Below, piece by piece: positions 8,187-16,160 of a DNA stretch of 64,000 bases (position 1 is the first letter of the stretch; each line of letters starts with the position of its first letter). The stretch lies in the NCBI RefSeq assembly GCF_016405905.1, contig NZ_JAEFCB010000021.1, positions 1 through 64,000 of the forward strand, written 5' to 3'. The notes below the pieces were generated by a model. That model made no database searches, was not told the DNA's origin, and saw nothing but the letters and a program-made list of their open reading frames with translations. The position numbers and the translations under genes were made by a program. The stretch is from Variovorax sp. IB41 (lineage in GTDB: Bacteria; Pseudomonadota; Gammaproteobacteria; Burkholderiales; Burkholderiaceae_C).

Positions 8187-9371
8187 TTACTTGAGGCCGG
8201 CTGCCGCGCGCAGTGCGGGCGCTTGCGTGGTCGCCTCCCAGGTGAACTCGGGCTCTTCGCGGCCGAAGTGGCCGTAGGCGGCGGTCTTCTGGTAGATCGG
8301 GCGCAGCAGGTCGAGCATCTGGATGATGCCCTTGGGACGCAGGTCGAAGTGCTCGCGCACGAGTTCGGCGATCTTCTCGTCGGGGATCACGCCGGTGCCT
8401 TCGGTGTAGACCGTGATGTTCATCGGCTCGGCCACGCCGATCGCGTAGGCCACCTGGATCTGGCACTGGCGCGCAATGCCGGCGGCCACGATGTTCTTGG
8501 CCACGTAGCGCGCGGCATAGGCGGCCGAGCGGTCGACCTTGGACGGGTCCTTGCCCGAGAACGCGCCGCCGCCGTGCGGGCAGGCGCCGCCGTAGGTGTC
8601 CACGATGATCTTGCGGCCGGTGAGGCCGCAGTCGCCCTGCGGGCCGCCGATGACGAAGCGGCCGGTCGGGTTGATCAGGTAGCGCGTGTCCTTGAGCCAT
8701 TCCTTGGGCAGCACGGGCTTGATGATCTCTTCGATGATGGCTTCGTTGAACGAGGCCTTCATCTTGGTGGAGGTCTCGCTCTGGTCGGGGCTGTGCTGGG
8801 TGGAGAGCACCACGGTGTCGATGCTGTGGGGCTTGCCGTCCACGTAGCGCATCGTGACCTGGCTCTTGGCGTCGGGGCGAAGGAACGGCAGGCGGCCGTC
8901 CTTGCGCAGCTGGGCCTGGCGCTCCACGAGGCGGTGGGCGTAGTAGATCGGCGCGGGCATCAGCTCGGGCGTCTCGTCGCAGGCGTAGCCGAACATCAGG
9001 CCCTGGTCGCCGGCGCCGGTGTTCAGGTGGTCGTCGGAGGCGTGGTCCACGCCCTGGGCAATGTCGTTGGACTGCTTGTCGTAGCAGACCATCACCGCGC
9101 AGCCCTTGTAGTCGATGCCGTAATCGGTGTTGTCGTAGCCGATGCGCTTGATGGTGTCGCGCGCGACCTGGATGTAGTCGACGTGAGCGTTGGTGGTGAT
9201 TTCGCCGGCGAGCACCACGAGGCCGGTGTTGGTCAGCGTCTCGGCGGCCACGCGGCTGCGGGGGTCCTGCTCGAAGATCGCGTCCAGGATGGCGTCCGAG
9301 ATCTGGTCGGCGACCTTGTCGGGGTGGCCTTCGGAGACGGATTCGGAAGTGAAGAGGAAGTCGTTCGCCAT
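8187..9371 (-). CDS. metK: S-adenosylmethionine synthetase (methionine adenosyltransferase)
   Basis: A 394-residue cytosolic enzyme making SAM from methionine and ATP. Family motifs are all present: SESVSEGHPDKVADQISDAI near the N-terminus, NTGAGDQGLMFGYAC with the ATP-binding loop, and HGGGAFSGKDPSKVDRSAAY, the phosphate-binding P-loop-like motif. Length is normal. The ATG at 9371 follows AAGGAGC at good spacing and matches the usual start MANDFLFTSES; the longer in-frame extension to 9410 is rejected. The gene is alone and convergent with the TonB receptor. An unusually structured region of about 150 nt lies between the probable promoter and the start codon. Confidence 0.98.
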   Translation of the reverse strand: MANDFLFTSESVSEGHPDKVADQISDAILDAIFEQDPRSRVAAETLTNTGLVVLAGEITTNAHVDYIQVARDTIKRIGYDNTDYGIDYKGCAVMVCYDKQSNDIAQGVDHASDDHLNTGAGDQGLMFGYACDETPELMPAPIYYAHRLVERQAQLRKDGRLPFLRPDAKSQVTMRYVDGKPHSIDTVVLSTQHSPDQSETSTKMKASFNEAIIEEIIKPVLPKEWLKDTRYLINPTGRFVIGGPQGDCGLTGRKIIVDTYGGACPHGGGAFSGKDPSKVDRSAAYAARYVAKNIVAAGIARQCQIQVAYAIGVAEPMNITVYTEGTGVIPDEKIAELVREHFDLRPKGIIQMLDLLRPIYQKTAAYGHFGREEPEFTWEATTQAPALRAAAGLK

Positions 9372-9532
9372 TTTTTCAAAGCTCCTTGAAGTGGTTTGGC
9401 GCGTTGCCAACTCTGCGGAGCCCTGGCGAACGCTTTAGCAGATGTGCCGAGAATCGGCGGGGCACAATCGCTTCGCGCTTGTGTTTGTCGCCCTGCAAGT
9501 TGTTCCGTAACTCGGCGACAATTTGCATTCTA
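9372..9532 (-). promoter_or_regulatory. metK promoter -10 and structured 5' leader
   Basis: On the minus strand TAGAAT (9532-9527) is a good -10, which would start the transcript near 9520 and give a leader of about 150 nt. The leader would open with one arm of an 8-bp inverted repeat (arms at 9514-9521 and 9485-9492). Next come two mutually exclusive pairings at 9444-9465 (GTGCC with GGCAC, or GCCGA with TCGGC) and a 9-bp hairpin with one bulge (arms 9401-9409 and 9424-9433), ending 14 nt before the AAGGAG ribosome-binding site. This resembles a cis-regulatory RNA, but no known SAM riboswitch class is recognised. Confidence 0.4.
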
Positions 9533-9589
9533 TTCGAGCCGCGCAATACCATGCGCGCGCGTCCGTTTTTTGACTCCCCTCCCGTTTCA

Positions 9590-10486
9590 ATGATCACCCT
9601 GTTCCGCCTGCTTGCCCGCGTGCCGATGCCGTTGATGCATCGCCTGGGCGCCATGCTGGGCTGGCTGGTCTGGTTCTGCGCGCCGAACTACCGCCGCCGA
9701 TTCAAGGCCAATGCCGAAAGCGCGGGTTTCACCCCCGGCCAATACCGCCCCGCCATCGCCGCCGCCGGCCACATGGCGTCCGAACTGCCCTGGCTGTGGC
9801 TGCGCCCGCAAGGCGAGAGCGTGCTGCCCCGTGTCGTGCGCTGGGAAGGCGTCGAAGCCTTCGAGGCCGCCATGCGGGCGAAGAAGGGCGTGATCCTGGT
9901 GGCCCCGCACCTGGGCAGCTGGGAGATGTGCGGCCAGGCGATCGGCGAGCGCTTCTTCGAAGCCTTCGGGCCGATCACCGCGCTGTTCCGTCCGGCGCGC
10001 AAGAAGTGGATGGCCGACCTGATCGCCGCGGGTTCGCGCGACCGGCCCGGCCTGCAGACGCTGCCGACCAACAACACCGGCGTACGCGGCCTGATCCGCA
10101 CGCTGCGAAGTGGCGGCTACACGGGCATCCTGCCGGACCAGGTGCCGCCGATGGGGCAGGGCGTCTGGGCGCCGTTCCTCGGCCGGCCGGCCTACACCAT
10201 GACCCTGCTTCCGCGCCTCGCGCAGCAAACGGGTGCGGCGTGTTTCCTCAGCGTGTGCGAGCGGCTGCCGCGCGGCGCGGGCTACGTGATCCGCTTCGAG
10301 CCGATCGTCGGCACGGCGCTGACCGATCCGAAGGCCAGCGTCGAAGACGCTGCCGCTGCGATGAACGACGGCATCGGTCGCCTGATCCGCAGTCTGCCCG
10401 ACCAGTACGTCTGGGACTACGCGCGCTACAAGGAGCCGCGTGCCGACCGGGCCGTTGCGGCCGCTGCCGGGGAGCAGACGCCATGA
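9590..10486 (+). CDS. LpxL/HtrB-family lysophospholipid acyltransferase, HX4E type
   Basis: A 298-residue membrane-anchored acyltransferase of the lipid A biosynthesis family, which transfers secondary acyl chains in Kdo2-lipid A maturation. An N-terminal hydrophobic segment (MHRLGAMLGWLVWFC) is followed by the catalytic motif APHLGSWEM, with His107 and Glu112 in the HX4E spacing. GYTGILPDQVPPMGQGVW is the second conserved block. The ATG at 9590 fits the family start; an in-frame ATG at 9551 is a possible alternative, and neither has a clear ribosome-binding site. Its stop overlaps the start of a second, related acyltransferase (ATGA). The acyl chain position it serves is unknown. Confidence 0.9.
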   Translation: MITLFRLLARVPMPLMHRLGAMLGWLVWFCAPNYRRRFKANAESAGFTPGQYRPAIAAAGHMASELPWLWLRPQGESVLPRVVRWEGVEAFEAAMRAKKGVILVAPHLGSWEMCGQAIGERFFEAFGPITALFRPARKKWMADLIAAGSRDRPGLQTLPTNNTGVRGLIRTLRSGGYTGILPDQVPPMGQGVWAPFLGRPAYTMTLLPRLAQQTGAACFLSVCERLPRGAGYVIRFEPIVGTALTDPKASVEDAAAAMNDGIGRLIRSLPDQYVWDYARYKEPRADRAVAAAAGEQTP

Positions 10487-11367
10487 GCCTCAGTTCACGC
10501 CTGGGCATCGGCTTCATGCGGGTGCTGGCACCGCTGCCCCTGCCGCTCGTGCGCGGCTTCAGCAAGGTCCTCGGCCGCTTGCTTCACACCATCGCCGTGC
10601 CGCGGCGGCGCGTGGTCGACCGAAACCTGGCCCTTTGCTTTCCCGAGAAATCGGAGGCCGAGCGCCGCGCCATTGCGCGCGAAACCTTCGTCTTCGTCGC
10701 GCAGTCGTGGCTGGACCGCAGCTGGCTCTGGCATGCACCGGAGAAGGTGGTGGCGAGCCGGCTGAAGATCGTGGGCTCGGCGTCGGAGATCGCCGAAATC
10801 GCCGAGGGCGACGCGCCGATGATCCTGTTCGCGCCGCACTTCTACGGCCTCGACGCCGCAGCCACCGCGCTCACCATGCACACGGCGCGCCCCTCGGCCA
10901 CGATCTACACGACCCAGCGCGACCCTATGGTCGATGCCTGGATCCGCGAAGGCCGCACGCGCTTCGGCGACGTGGCGGCGCTCAACCGGGTGGACGGCAT
11001 CAAGCCGGTGCTCTCCGGGCTGCGCAAGGGCGGCCTGCTGTACCTGTTGCCCGACATGGACTTCGGCCGCGAGCAGACGATCTTCGTGCCGTTCTACGGT
11101 GTGCAGGCCGCGACCGTGCCCTCGCTCTCGCGCTTCGCGCGGCTGGGCAAGGCCAAGGTGGTGCCGGTGGTGGCGAAGCTCACGCCCGGCGGCTACGAGA
11201 TCGAAGTGAAGTCGGCGTGGCAGAACTTCCCCACCGACGACGTCGAGGCCGACACCGCGCTCATGAACGAGCGGCTGCAGGGGTACATCGACGCGATGCC
11301 GTCCCAGTACTACTGGGTGCACCGCCGGTTCAAGACGCGCCCCGACGGCGAGCCCAAGATCTACTGA
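10483..11367 (+). CDS. LpxL/HtrB-family lysophospholipid acyltransferase, HX4D type
   Basis: A 294-residue paralogue of the gene it overlaps by four bases. The motif APHFYGLDAA carries His119 and Asp124, the HX4D form, and GGLLYLLPDMDFG matches the second block. It has a short hydrophobic N-terminus (FMRVLAPLPLPLVRGFSKVL) that should anchor it to the inner membrane. DRNLALCFPEKSEAERR is the substrate-proximal region common to LpxL/LpxM. The tandem pair suggests two successive late acylations of lipid A, with the different acidic residue hinting at different substrates. The stop codon is immediately next to the stop of the convergent hydrolase gene. Confidence 0.9.
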   Translation: MSLSSRLGIGFMRVLAPLPLPLVRGFSKVLGRLLHTIAVPRRRVVDRNLALCFPEKSEAERRAIARETFVFVAQSWLDRSWLWHAPEKVVASRLKIVGSASEIAEIAEGDAPMILFAPHFYGLDAAATALTMHTARPSATIYTTQRDPMVDAWIREGRTRFGDVAALNRVDGIKPVLSGLRKGGLLYLLPDMDFGREQTIFVPFYGVQAATVPSLSRFARLGKAKVVPVVAKLTPGGYEIEVKSAWQNFPTDDVEADTALMNERLQGYIDAMPSQYYWVHRRFKTRPDGEPKIY

Positions 11368-12282
11368 TCACGGGTTGCGCTGCAGGAAGGCCTCGATCTC
11401 GCGCGCGACCAGTTGCGGCTGCTCGTGCACGATCCAGTGGGTCGCGTTCGGCACCTTCTTGACCTCGAGCTTCGGCACGTACTCCTCGAGGCCTTCGAGC
11501 AGGCCCGGCAGCAGCGCCGCATCGTCCAGCGCCCAGAACACGAATGTCGGCACGTTCACCACGAGCCGTTCGGGCGGCAGCACCGGAATGCCTTCGATGG
11601 TCTGGCCCGGCAGCGGCGGCTTCATCGGCGTCACGCGGTAGAGGTTGCAGGCGCCGGTGAGGCCCGCGCTCCAGACCTCGCGGTACTGTTGCTTCACTTC
11701 TTCGGTGAGCCAGCCGAAGCCGTCGGGGCCGGCCTTCATCAGCAGGAAGAAGGGCCACATGCGCTTGAAGTCGTCGGCCGCGAGCAACGCCTCGGCGTCG
11801 GGTCGCGCGAGGAAGTTCATGTACGCGCTGGCCTGCTGCTGCGCCGGGCTGTTGCGCAGTTCGCGCGTGAAGGTGCCGGGGTGCGGCGAATTGATGATCA
11901 CGAGCTTGCCGACCTGCGCCGGGAACGCGTTGGCGTAGCCCCACGCGAAGGCGCCGCCCCAGTCGTGTGCAACCAGCGCGGCCATCGAACCGTCGGCGCT
12001 TTCGGTGGCGACGAGCTGCTGGATGTCCTGGATCAGCAGGTGCGCCTTGTACGCGGCCACCTCGGTGGGTGCGCTCGACTTTTCGAAGCCGCGCAGGTTG
12101 GGCGCCACGCAGCGGTAGCCGCCGTGCGCGGGGTCCGCGAAGTAATCGAGCAGCTCGTCCCAGATGAACGCCGCCTCGGGAAAGCCGTGCAGGAACACCA
12201 TCAGCGGCTGTCCCGGCTTGCCGGCCGCGCGGCAGCTCAGGGTGGTGCCGTTGGGCAGGCTGCGTTGGAAGGTCTCGATCAT
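11368..12282 (-). CDS. alpha/beta hydrolase with Asp nucleophile (epoxide hydrolase or dehalogenase-like)
   Basis: A 304-residue alpha/beta-hydrolase. The oxyanion motif HGFPE lies at residues 32-36, and the nucleophile elbow is HDWGG with Asp107 in place of Ser. That is the signature of soluble epoxide hydrolases and haloalkane/fluoroacetate dehalogenases. An acidic residue in WALDDAALLP and the late His in NATHWIVHEQ complete the triad. The tyrosines typical of epoxide hydrolase lids cannot be placed with certainty, so the substrate is open. The ATG at 12282 follows AAGGAG. It sits 83 bp downstream of engB on the same strand. Confidence 0.85.
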   Translation of the reverse strand: MIETFQRSLPNGTTLSCRAAGKPGQPLMVFLHGFPEAAFIWDELLDYFADPAHGGYRCVAPNLRGFEKSSAPTEVAAYKAHLLIQDIQQLVATESADGSMAALVAHDWGGAFAWGYANAFPAQVGKLVIINSPHPGTFTRELRNSPAQQQASAYMNFLARPDAEALLAADDFKRMWPFFLLMKAGPDGFGWLTEEVKQQYREVWSAGLTGACNLYRVTPMKPPLPGQTIEGIPVLPPERLVVNVPTFVFWALDDAALLPGLLEGLEEYVPKLEVKKVPNATHWIVHEQPQLVAREIEAFLQRNP

Positions 12283-12365
12283 GCTTCTCGTCTCCTTGGG
12301 TTGACTGTCGCTATTGTTTTGATAGTGAATGAAGCAGGCGGGACGGTCAATGCAGCCGTTCGGCC

Positions 12366-13148
12366 TCAGGTTTCTTCCGGAGGCTCCGGCGTTTCCTGTG
12401 GTTCCTGTCCGGCCGGCGCAGCGCCGCCTTCGGGGTGCACCCACTGCCACAGCAGTTGGGCCGCGTCGCCGACGCCCTGCTTCTTCAGCGCCGAGAACAG
12501 TTTGACCTCGCCGCCGCCGGCCTGGAGTCGCGTGATCGACAGCACCTTGGCGCCCTCGCTGCGCGTGAGCTTGTCCGACTTGGTCAAAAGGATGAGGAAC
12601 TTGAGGCCTTGCTGCACGCGCGGGCGGATCACATCGAGCAGGATTTCGTCGAGCTCGGTCAGGCCGTGGCGCGGATCGCACATCAGGACAACCCCTCGCA
12701 GGCTTTCGCGCGTCATGAGGTAGTTGCCCATCACGCGCTGCCAGCGCAGCTTGGCTTCCTTCGGCACGGCCGCGTAGCCGTAGCCAGGGAGGTCGGCCAG
12801 CACCGCGTTGTCGACCTTCTGCTTGCCGATGCCAAAGAGGTTGATGTGCTGCGTGCGGCCCGGCGTCTTCGAGGCAAAAGCCAGGCGCGTCTGCTGGGTG
12901 AGGGTGTTGATGGCGGTCGACTTGCCGGCGTTCGATCGGCCGACGAAAGCGATCTCGGGCAGGTCCACGGGAGGCAGGTGTTCCAGCTGCGGAGCGCTGG
13001 TGAGGAAGTGGGCGGTGTGCAGCCAACCCAGTGCCACGCGCTCGCGTTCGGCGACCTGCGGGTCCGCGGCGGGGGCCGCGCGGGGAGGATAAGCGGCGGA
13101 CTTGGCGCGCGGGGAGGTCATCAATGGGCTTTCGGAACGGGGCGCCAT
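12366..13148 (-). CDS. engB: EngB/YihA ribosome-biogenesis GTPase
   Basis: An essential-type small GTPase (YsxC/YihA family) for late assembly of the 50S ribosomal subunit. G1 is GRSNAGKST, G3 is DLPGYGYA, G4 is TKSD; the family block LTQQTRLAFASKTPGRTQHINLF lies between G1 and G3. As drawn it is 260 residues with an acidic, proline-rich tail (PAGQEPQETPEPPEET). A second ATG at 13121 may be the true start: a candidate -10 (TACAAT, 13152-13147) runs into the first ATG, which would leave that codon untranscribed. The gene is divergent from cytochrome c4, 43 bp apart. Confidence 0.95.
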   Translation of the reverse strand: MAPRSESPLMTSPRAKSAAYPPRAAPAADPQVAERERVALGWLHTAHFLTSAPQLEHLPPVDLPEIAFVGRSNAGKSTAINTLTQQTRLAFASKTPGRTQHINLFGIGKQKVDNAVLADLPGYGYAAVPKEAKLRWQRVMGNYLMTRESLRGVVLMCDPRHGLTELDEILLDVIRPRVQQGLKFLILLTKSDKLTRSEGAKVLSITRLQAGGGEVKLFSALKKQGVGDAAQLLWQWVHPEGGAAPAGQEPQETPEPPEET

Positions 13149-13156
13149 TGTAGAAT
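13147..13156. promoter_or_regulatory. overlapping divergent -10 hexamers, engB and cytochrome c4
   Basis: The ten bases ATTGTAGAAT hold TAGAAT on the plus strand (13151-13156, facing cytochrome c4) and TACAAT on the minus strand (13152-13147, facing engB). The hexamers share two base pairs, so RNA polymerase could not open both at once. No good -35 was found for either side. Confidence 0.4.
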
Positions 13157-13191
13157 CGCGGGGTTTTGCGCCATAAATCTAAGCCCCCGAT

Positions 13192-13863
13192 ATGAAGTTG
13201 TTTGCCAATATTCTGCTTGCGGCCCTCATGGGCGTCGTAGCCAGCGCGAGTTTCGCAGCCGATGAGCATGCCGCTGCCCCCGCAGCAGCTGTCGCCAAGC
13301 CGGCCAAGCCCGATCCCGCCAAGGGCGACACGGTGTTCAACGCAACGCCGGCCAACAGCCAGAGCTGCGCCTCGTGCCACAACGCCGACGGCAACTCGGC
13401 CATCGCGGCCAACCCGAAGCTGGCGCAACAACATCCCGAATACATCCTCAAGCAGCTGCAGGACTTCAAGTCCGGCGCCCGCAAGAGCGCGATCATGAAG
13501 CCGCTGGCCTCGGCGCTGTCGGACGAGGACATGCGCAACATCGCCTGGTTCGTCGGCTCCAAGAAGGTCAAGACGGGCTTCTCGAAGGACAAGGACACCA
13601 TCGCCATGGGCGAGAAGATCTACCGCGGCGGCATCGGCGATCGCCAGATCCCGGCCTGCGCCGGCTGCCACAGCCCGAACGGCGCGGGCATCCCCGCCCA
13701 GTACCCGCGCCTGGGTGGCCAGAACGCCGAATACACCATCGCCCAGCTGACCGCCTTCCGCGACAACGTGCGCAACAACAGCCTGCCGATGACGGGCGTT
13801 GCCGCCAAGCTCAACGATCGCGAAATCAAGGCCGTGGCCGACTACATCGCCGGCCTGCGCTGA
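13192..13863 (+). CDS. cytochrome c4, diheme periplasmic electron carrier
   Basis: A 223-residue protein with a Sec signal peptide (MKLFANILLAALMGVVASASFA) and two haem-binding motifs: CASCH at residues 59-63 and CAGCH at 156-160. The two halves are internally related, each with a late Met ligand region (SAIMKPLASALSDEDM and NSLPMTGVAAKLNDRE). This is the two-domain cytochrome c4 fold, which passes electrons from the bc1 complex to terminal oxidases. It is followed by a strong terminator and then by the ResB and CcsB genes that attach haem to c-type cytochromes. Confidence 0.95.
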   Translation: MKLFANILLAALMGVVASASFAADEHAAAPAAAVAKPAKPDPAKGDTVFNATPANSQSCASCHNADGNSAIAANPKLAQQHPEYILKQLQDFKSGARKSAIMKPLASALSDEDMRNIAWFVGSKKVKTGFSKDKDTIAMGEKIYRGGIGDRQIPACAGCHSPNGAGIPAQYPRLGGQNAEYTIAQLTAFRDNVRNNSLPMTGVAAKLNDREIKAVADYIAGLR

Positions 13864-13909
13864 TTCCGCGCTTTCCAGCGTGAACTAACCGCCGACAACA
13901 ACCCCAAAC

Positions 13910-13947
13910 AAAGGGCGGGCCGATCCAGGAGGATGGCCCGCCCTTTT
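13910..13947 (+). terminator. intrinsic terminator after cytochrome c4
   Basis: Arms AAAGGGCGGGCC (13910-13921) and GGCCCGCCCTTTT (13935-13947) form a perfect 12-bp GC-rich stem with a 13-nt loop, the right arm ending in a T run. It lies 46 bp after the cytochrome stop and separates it from resB. Confidence 0.92.
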
Positions 13948-13979
13948 GCTTTTCCTCTCTTTCCAGTCAGTCCCATCCG

Positions 13980-16160
13980 ATGTCAGTCTCCACCCATGGC
14001 CTTCGCGTTCATCGCGGCCCGCAAGTGCTTCGCGCGGCGGTGGAGCTGTTCTCGTCGATGCGCTTCGCGATCGCGCTGCTCACCGTCATCTGCATCGCCT
14101 CGATCATCGGCACGGTCATCAAGCAGCACGAGCCGATCAACAACTACATCAACCAGTTCGGTCCGTTCTGGGCCGAGTTCTTCCGGGCAGCGCGGCTCGA
14201 TTCGATCTACAGCGCCTGGTGGTTCCTGCTGATCCTGCTGTTCCTGGTGATCAGCACCTCCCTGTGCATCGCGCGCAACACGCCGCGCATCCTGGTGGAC
14301 CTGAAGACCTTCAAGGAAGACATCCGCGCGCAGAGCCTGAAGGCCTTCGGCCAGCGCGCCGAGAACACGCTCGCCGAAACGCCGGACGCCGCCGCCAACC
14401 GCATCGGCCAGCTGCTGGTGAGCGGTGGCTGGAAGGTCAAGCTGCAACAGCGCGAGGGTTCCGGCGACGGCAAGGCAGCACCTGGCTGGATGGTCGCCGC
14501 GCGTGCCGGTGGCGCGCACAAGCTGGGCTACATCGCGGCGCACAGCGCCATCGTGCTGGTGTGCATCGGCGGGCTGCTCGACGGCGACCTCGTGGTGCGC
14601 GCGCAGACTTGGTTCAACGGCAAGAGCGTGTTCACCGGCGGCGGCATGATCGCCGACGTGGCCCCCGAGCACCGGCTCTCGGTCAACAACCCGACCTTCC
14701 GCGGCAACATCCTCGTGCCCGAGGGCGGGCAGGGCAGCGTGGCGATCCTGAACCAGGCCGACGGCGTGCTGCTGCAGGAGTTGCCGTTCTCCATCGAGCT
14801 CAAGAAGTTCATCGTCGACTACTACTCCACCGGCATGCCCAAGCTCTTCGCGAGCGAGGTGGTGCTGCACGACCGCGAGACCGGCGCGCAGGTGCCCGCG
14901 CGCATCGAGGTGAACCATCCGGCCAGCTACAAGGGCGTGGAGATCTACCAGTCGAGCTTCGACGACGGCGGCTCCAAGGTGAAGCTCAAGGCGGTGCCGA
15001 TGGCGGCCGCGGCCAAGCCCTTCGAGGTCGAGGGCGTCATCGGCGGCCCCAACACCGAGATCACCAACGGCAAGGACAAGCTCACGCTCGAGTACGCCGC
15101 GCTGCGGGTGATCAACGTCGAGAACTTCGCGGACGGCGGAGCGATGGGAAGCGGCGCCGACGTGCGCAAGGTCGACCTGCGCCACAGCCTCGAATCGCGC
15201 CTGGGCGCCGCCAACAAGACCAACAAGCCCAAGGTGCTGCGCAACATCGGCCCGAGCATCGGCTACAAGCTGCGCGACGCGGCCGGCCAGGCGCGGGAGT
15301 ACCAGAACTACATGGTGCCGGTCGATACCGGCGACGGCCAGCCGGTGTTCCTGCTGGGCATGCGCGAGAAGCCTGAGGACCCGTTCCGCTACCTGCGCGT
15401 GCCGGCCGACGAGCAGGGCTCGATGGACGGGTTCGTGCGCATGCGCACCGCGCTCGGCGACCCCGACACCCGCGCGCGCGCCATCGAGCGCTACGTGGCC
15501 AAGGCGAGCGATCCAAAGCGGCCGGAGATGGCCGAGCAGCTGCGCGTGTCGGCCACCCGCGCGCTCGCGCTGTTCTCGGGCAGCGAGCGCGCCCGGGCCG
15601 ATGCCACCACCGCCGGCGGCTGGCAGGCGATTGCCGAATTCATGGAAGTCAACGTGCCCGAGGCCGAGCGCGAACGCGCCGGCGCGGTGCTGGTGCGCAT
15701 CCTCAACGACGTGCTGTTCGAAGTGCTCAATCTGAGCCGCGAAGGCGCGGGCCTCGCGGCCCTGCCGAGCGACGACAAGTCGCAGGCCTATCTCACCCAG
15801 GCGGTGCTGGCCATCAGCGATGCGCATTTCTATCCGGCGCCCGTCGCGATGATGATGACCGACTTCACCCAGGTGCAGGCCAGCGTGTTCCAGGTGGCGC
15901 GTGCACCTGGAAAGAACGTCGTCTATCTCGGGTGTCTGTTGCTGATCGTCGGGATTTTTGCCATGCTGTACGTGCGCGAGCGGCGCCTCTGGGTGTGGCT
16001 GACACCCGATGGTGGCGCTTCCGCAGGCAGCGAGGGCGGCGCCACTGCCGCCACGATGGCCTTTTCGGTCAACCGCAAGACGATCGACAGCGACCGTGAA
16101 TTCGAGCACCTCAAGCACAAGCTGCTCGCGCTGAACAAAGCAGAACCAGAGACACCATGA
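13980..16160 (+). CDS. resB: cytochrome c biogenesis protein ResB (Ccs1)
   Basis: A 726-residue membrane protein of the System II haem-ligation pathway, which with CcsB/CcsA exports and attaches haem to CXXCH motifs. Hydrophobic helices are seen near residues 25-47, 75-97, 177-200 and 645-667, with a long periplasmic segment before the last helix. The block SMRFAIALLTVICIASIIGT and the third helix with HKLGYIAAHSAIVLVCIGGL are typical of ResB. The ATG at 13980 begins the family match. Its stop overlaps the ccsB start (ATGA). Cytochrome c4 upstream is a likely client. Confidence 0.95.
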   Translation: MSVSTHGLRVHRGPQVLRAAVELFSSMRFAIALLTVICIASIIGTVIKQHEPINNYINQFGPFWAEFFRAARLDSIYSAWWFLLILLFLVISTSLCIARNTPRILVDLKTFKEDIRAQSLKAFGQRAENTLAETPDAAANRIGQLLVSGGWKVKLQQREGSGDGKAAPGWMVAARAGGAHKLGYIAAHSAIVLVCIGGLLDGDLVVRAQTWFNGKSVFTGGGMIADVAPEHRLSVNNPTFRGNILVPEGGQGSVAILNQADGVLLQELPFSIELKKFIVDYYSTGMPKLFASEVVLHDRETGAQVPARIEVNHPASYKGVEIYQSSFDDGGSKVKLKAVPMAAAAKPFEVEGVIGGPNTEITNGKDKLTLEYAALRVINVENFADGGAMGSGADVRKVDLRHSLESRLGAANKTNKPKVLRNIGPSIGYKLRDAAGQAREYQNYMVPVDTGDGQPVFLLGMREKPEDPFRYLRVPADEQGSMDGFVRMRTALGDPDTRARAIERYVAKASDPKRPEMAEQLRVSATRALALFSGSERARADATTAGGWQAIAEFMEVNVPEAERERAGAVLVRILNDVLFEVLNLSREGAGLAALPSDDKSQAYLTQAVLAISDAHFYPAPVAMMMTDFTQVQASVFQVARAPGKNVVYLGCLLLIVGIFAMLYVRERRLWVWLTPDGGASAGSEGGATAATMAFSVNRKTIDSDREFEHLKHKLLALNKAEPETP

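Noticed and set aside
9372..9532. Known SAM, SAM-II, SAM/SAH or SAH riboswitch upstream of metK
   Set aside because: None of the conserved core sequences of these classes that I remember could be found; only generic helices are seen.
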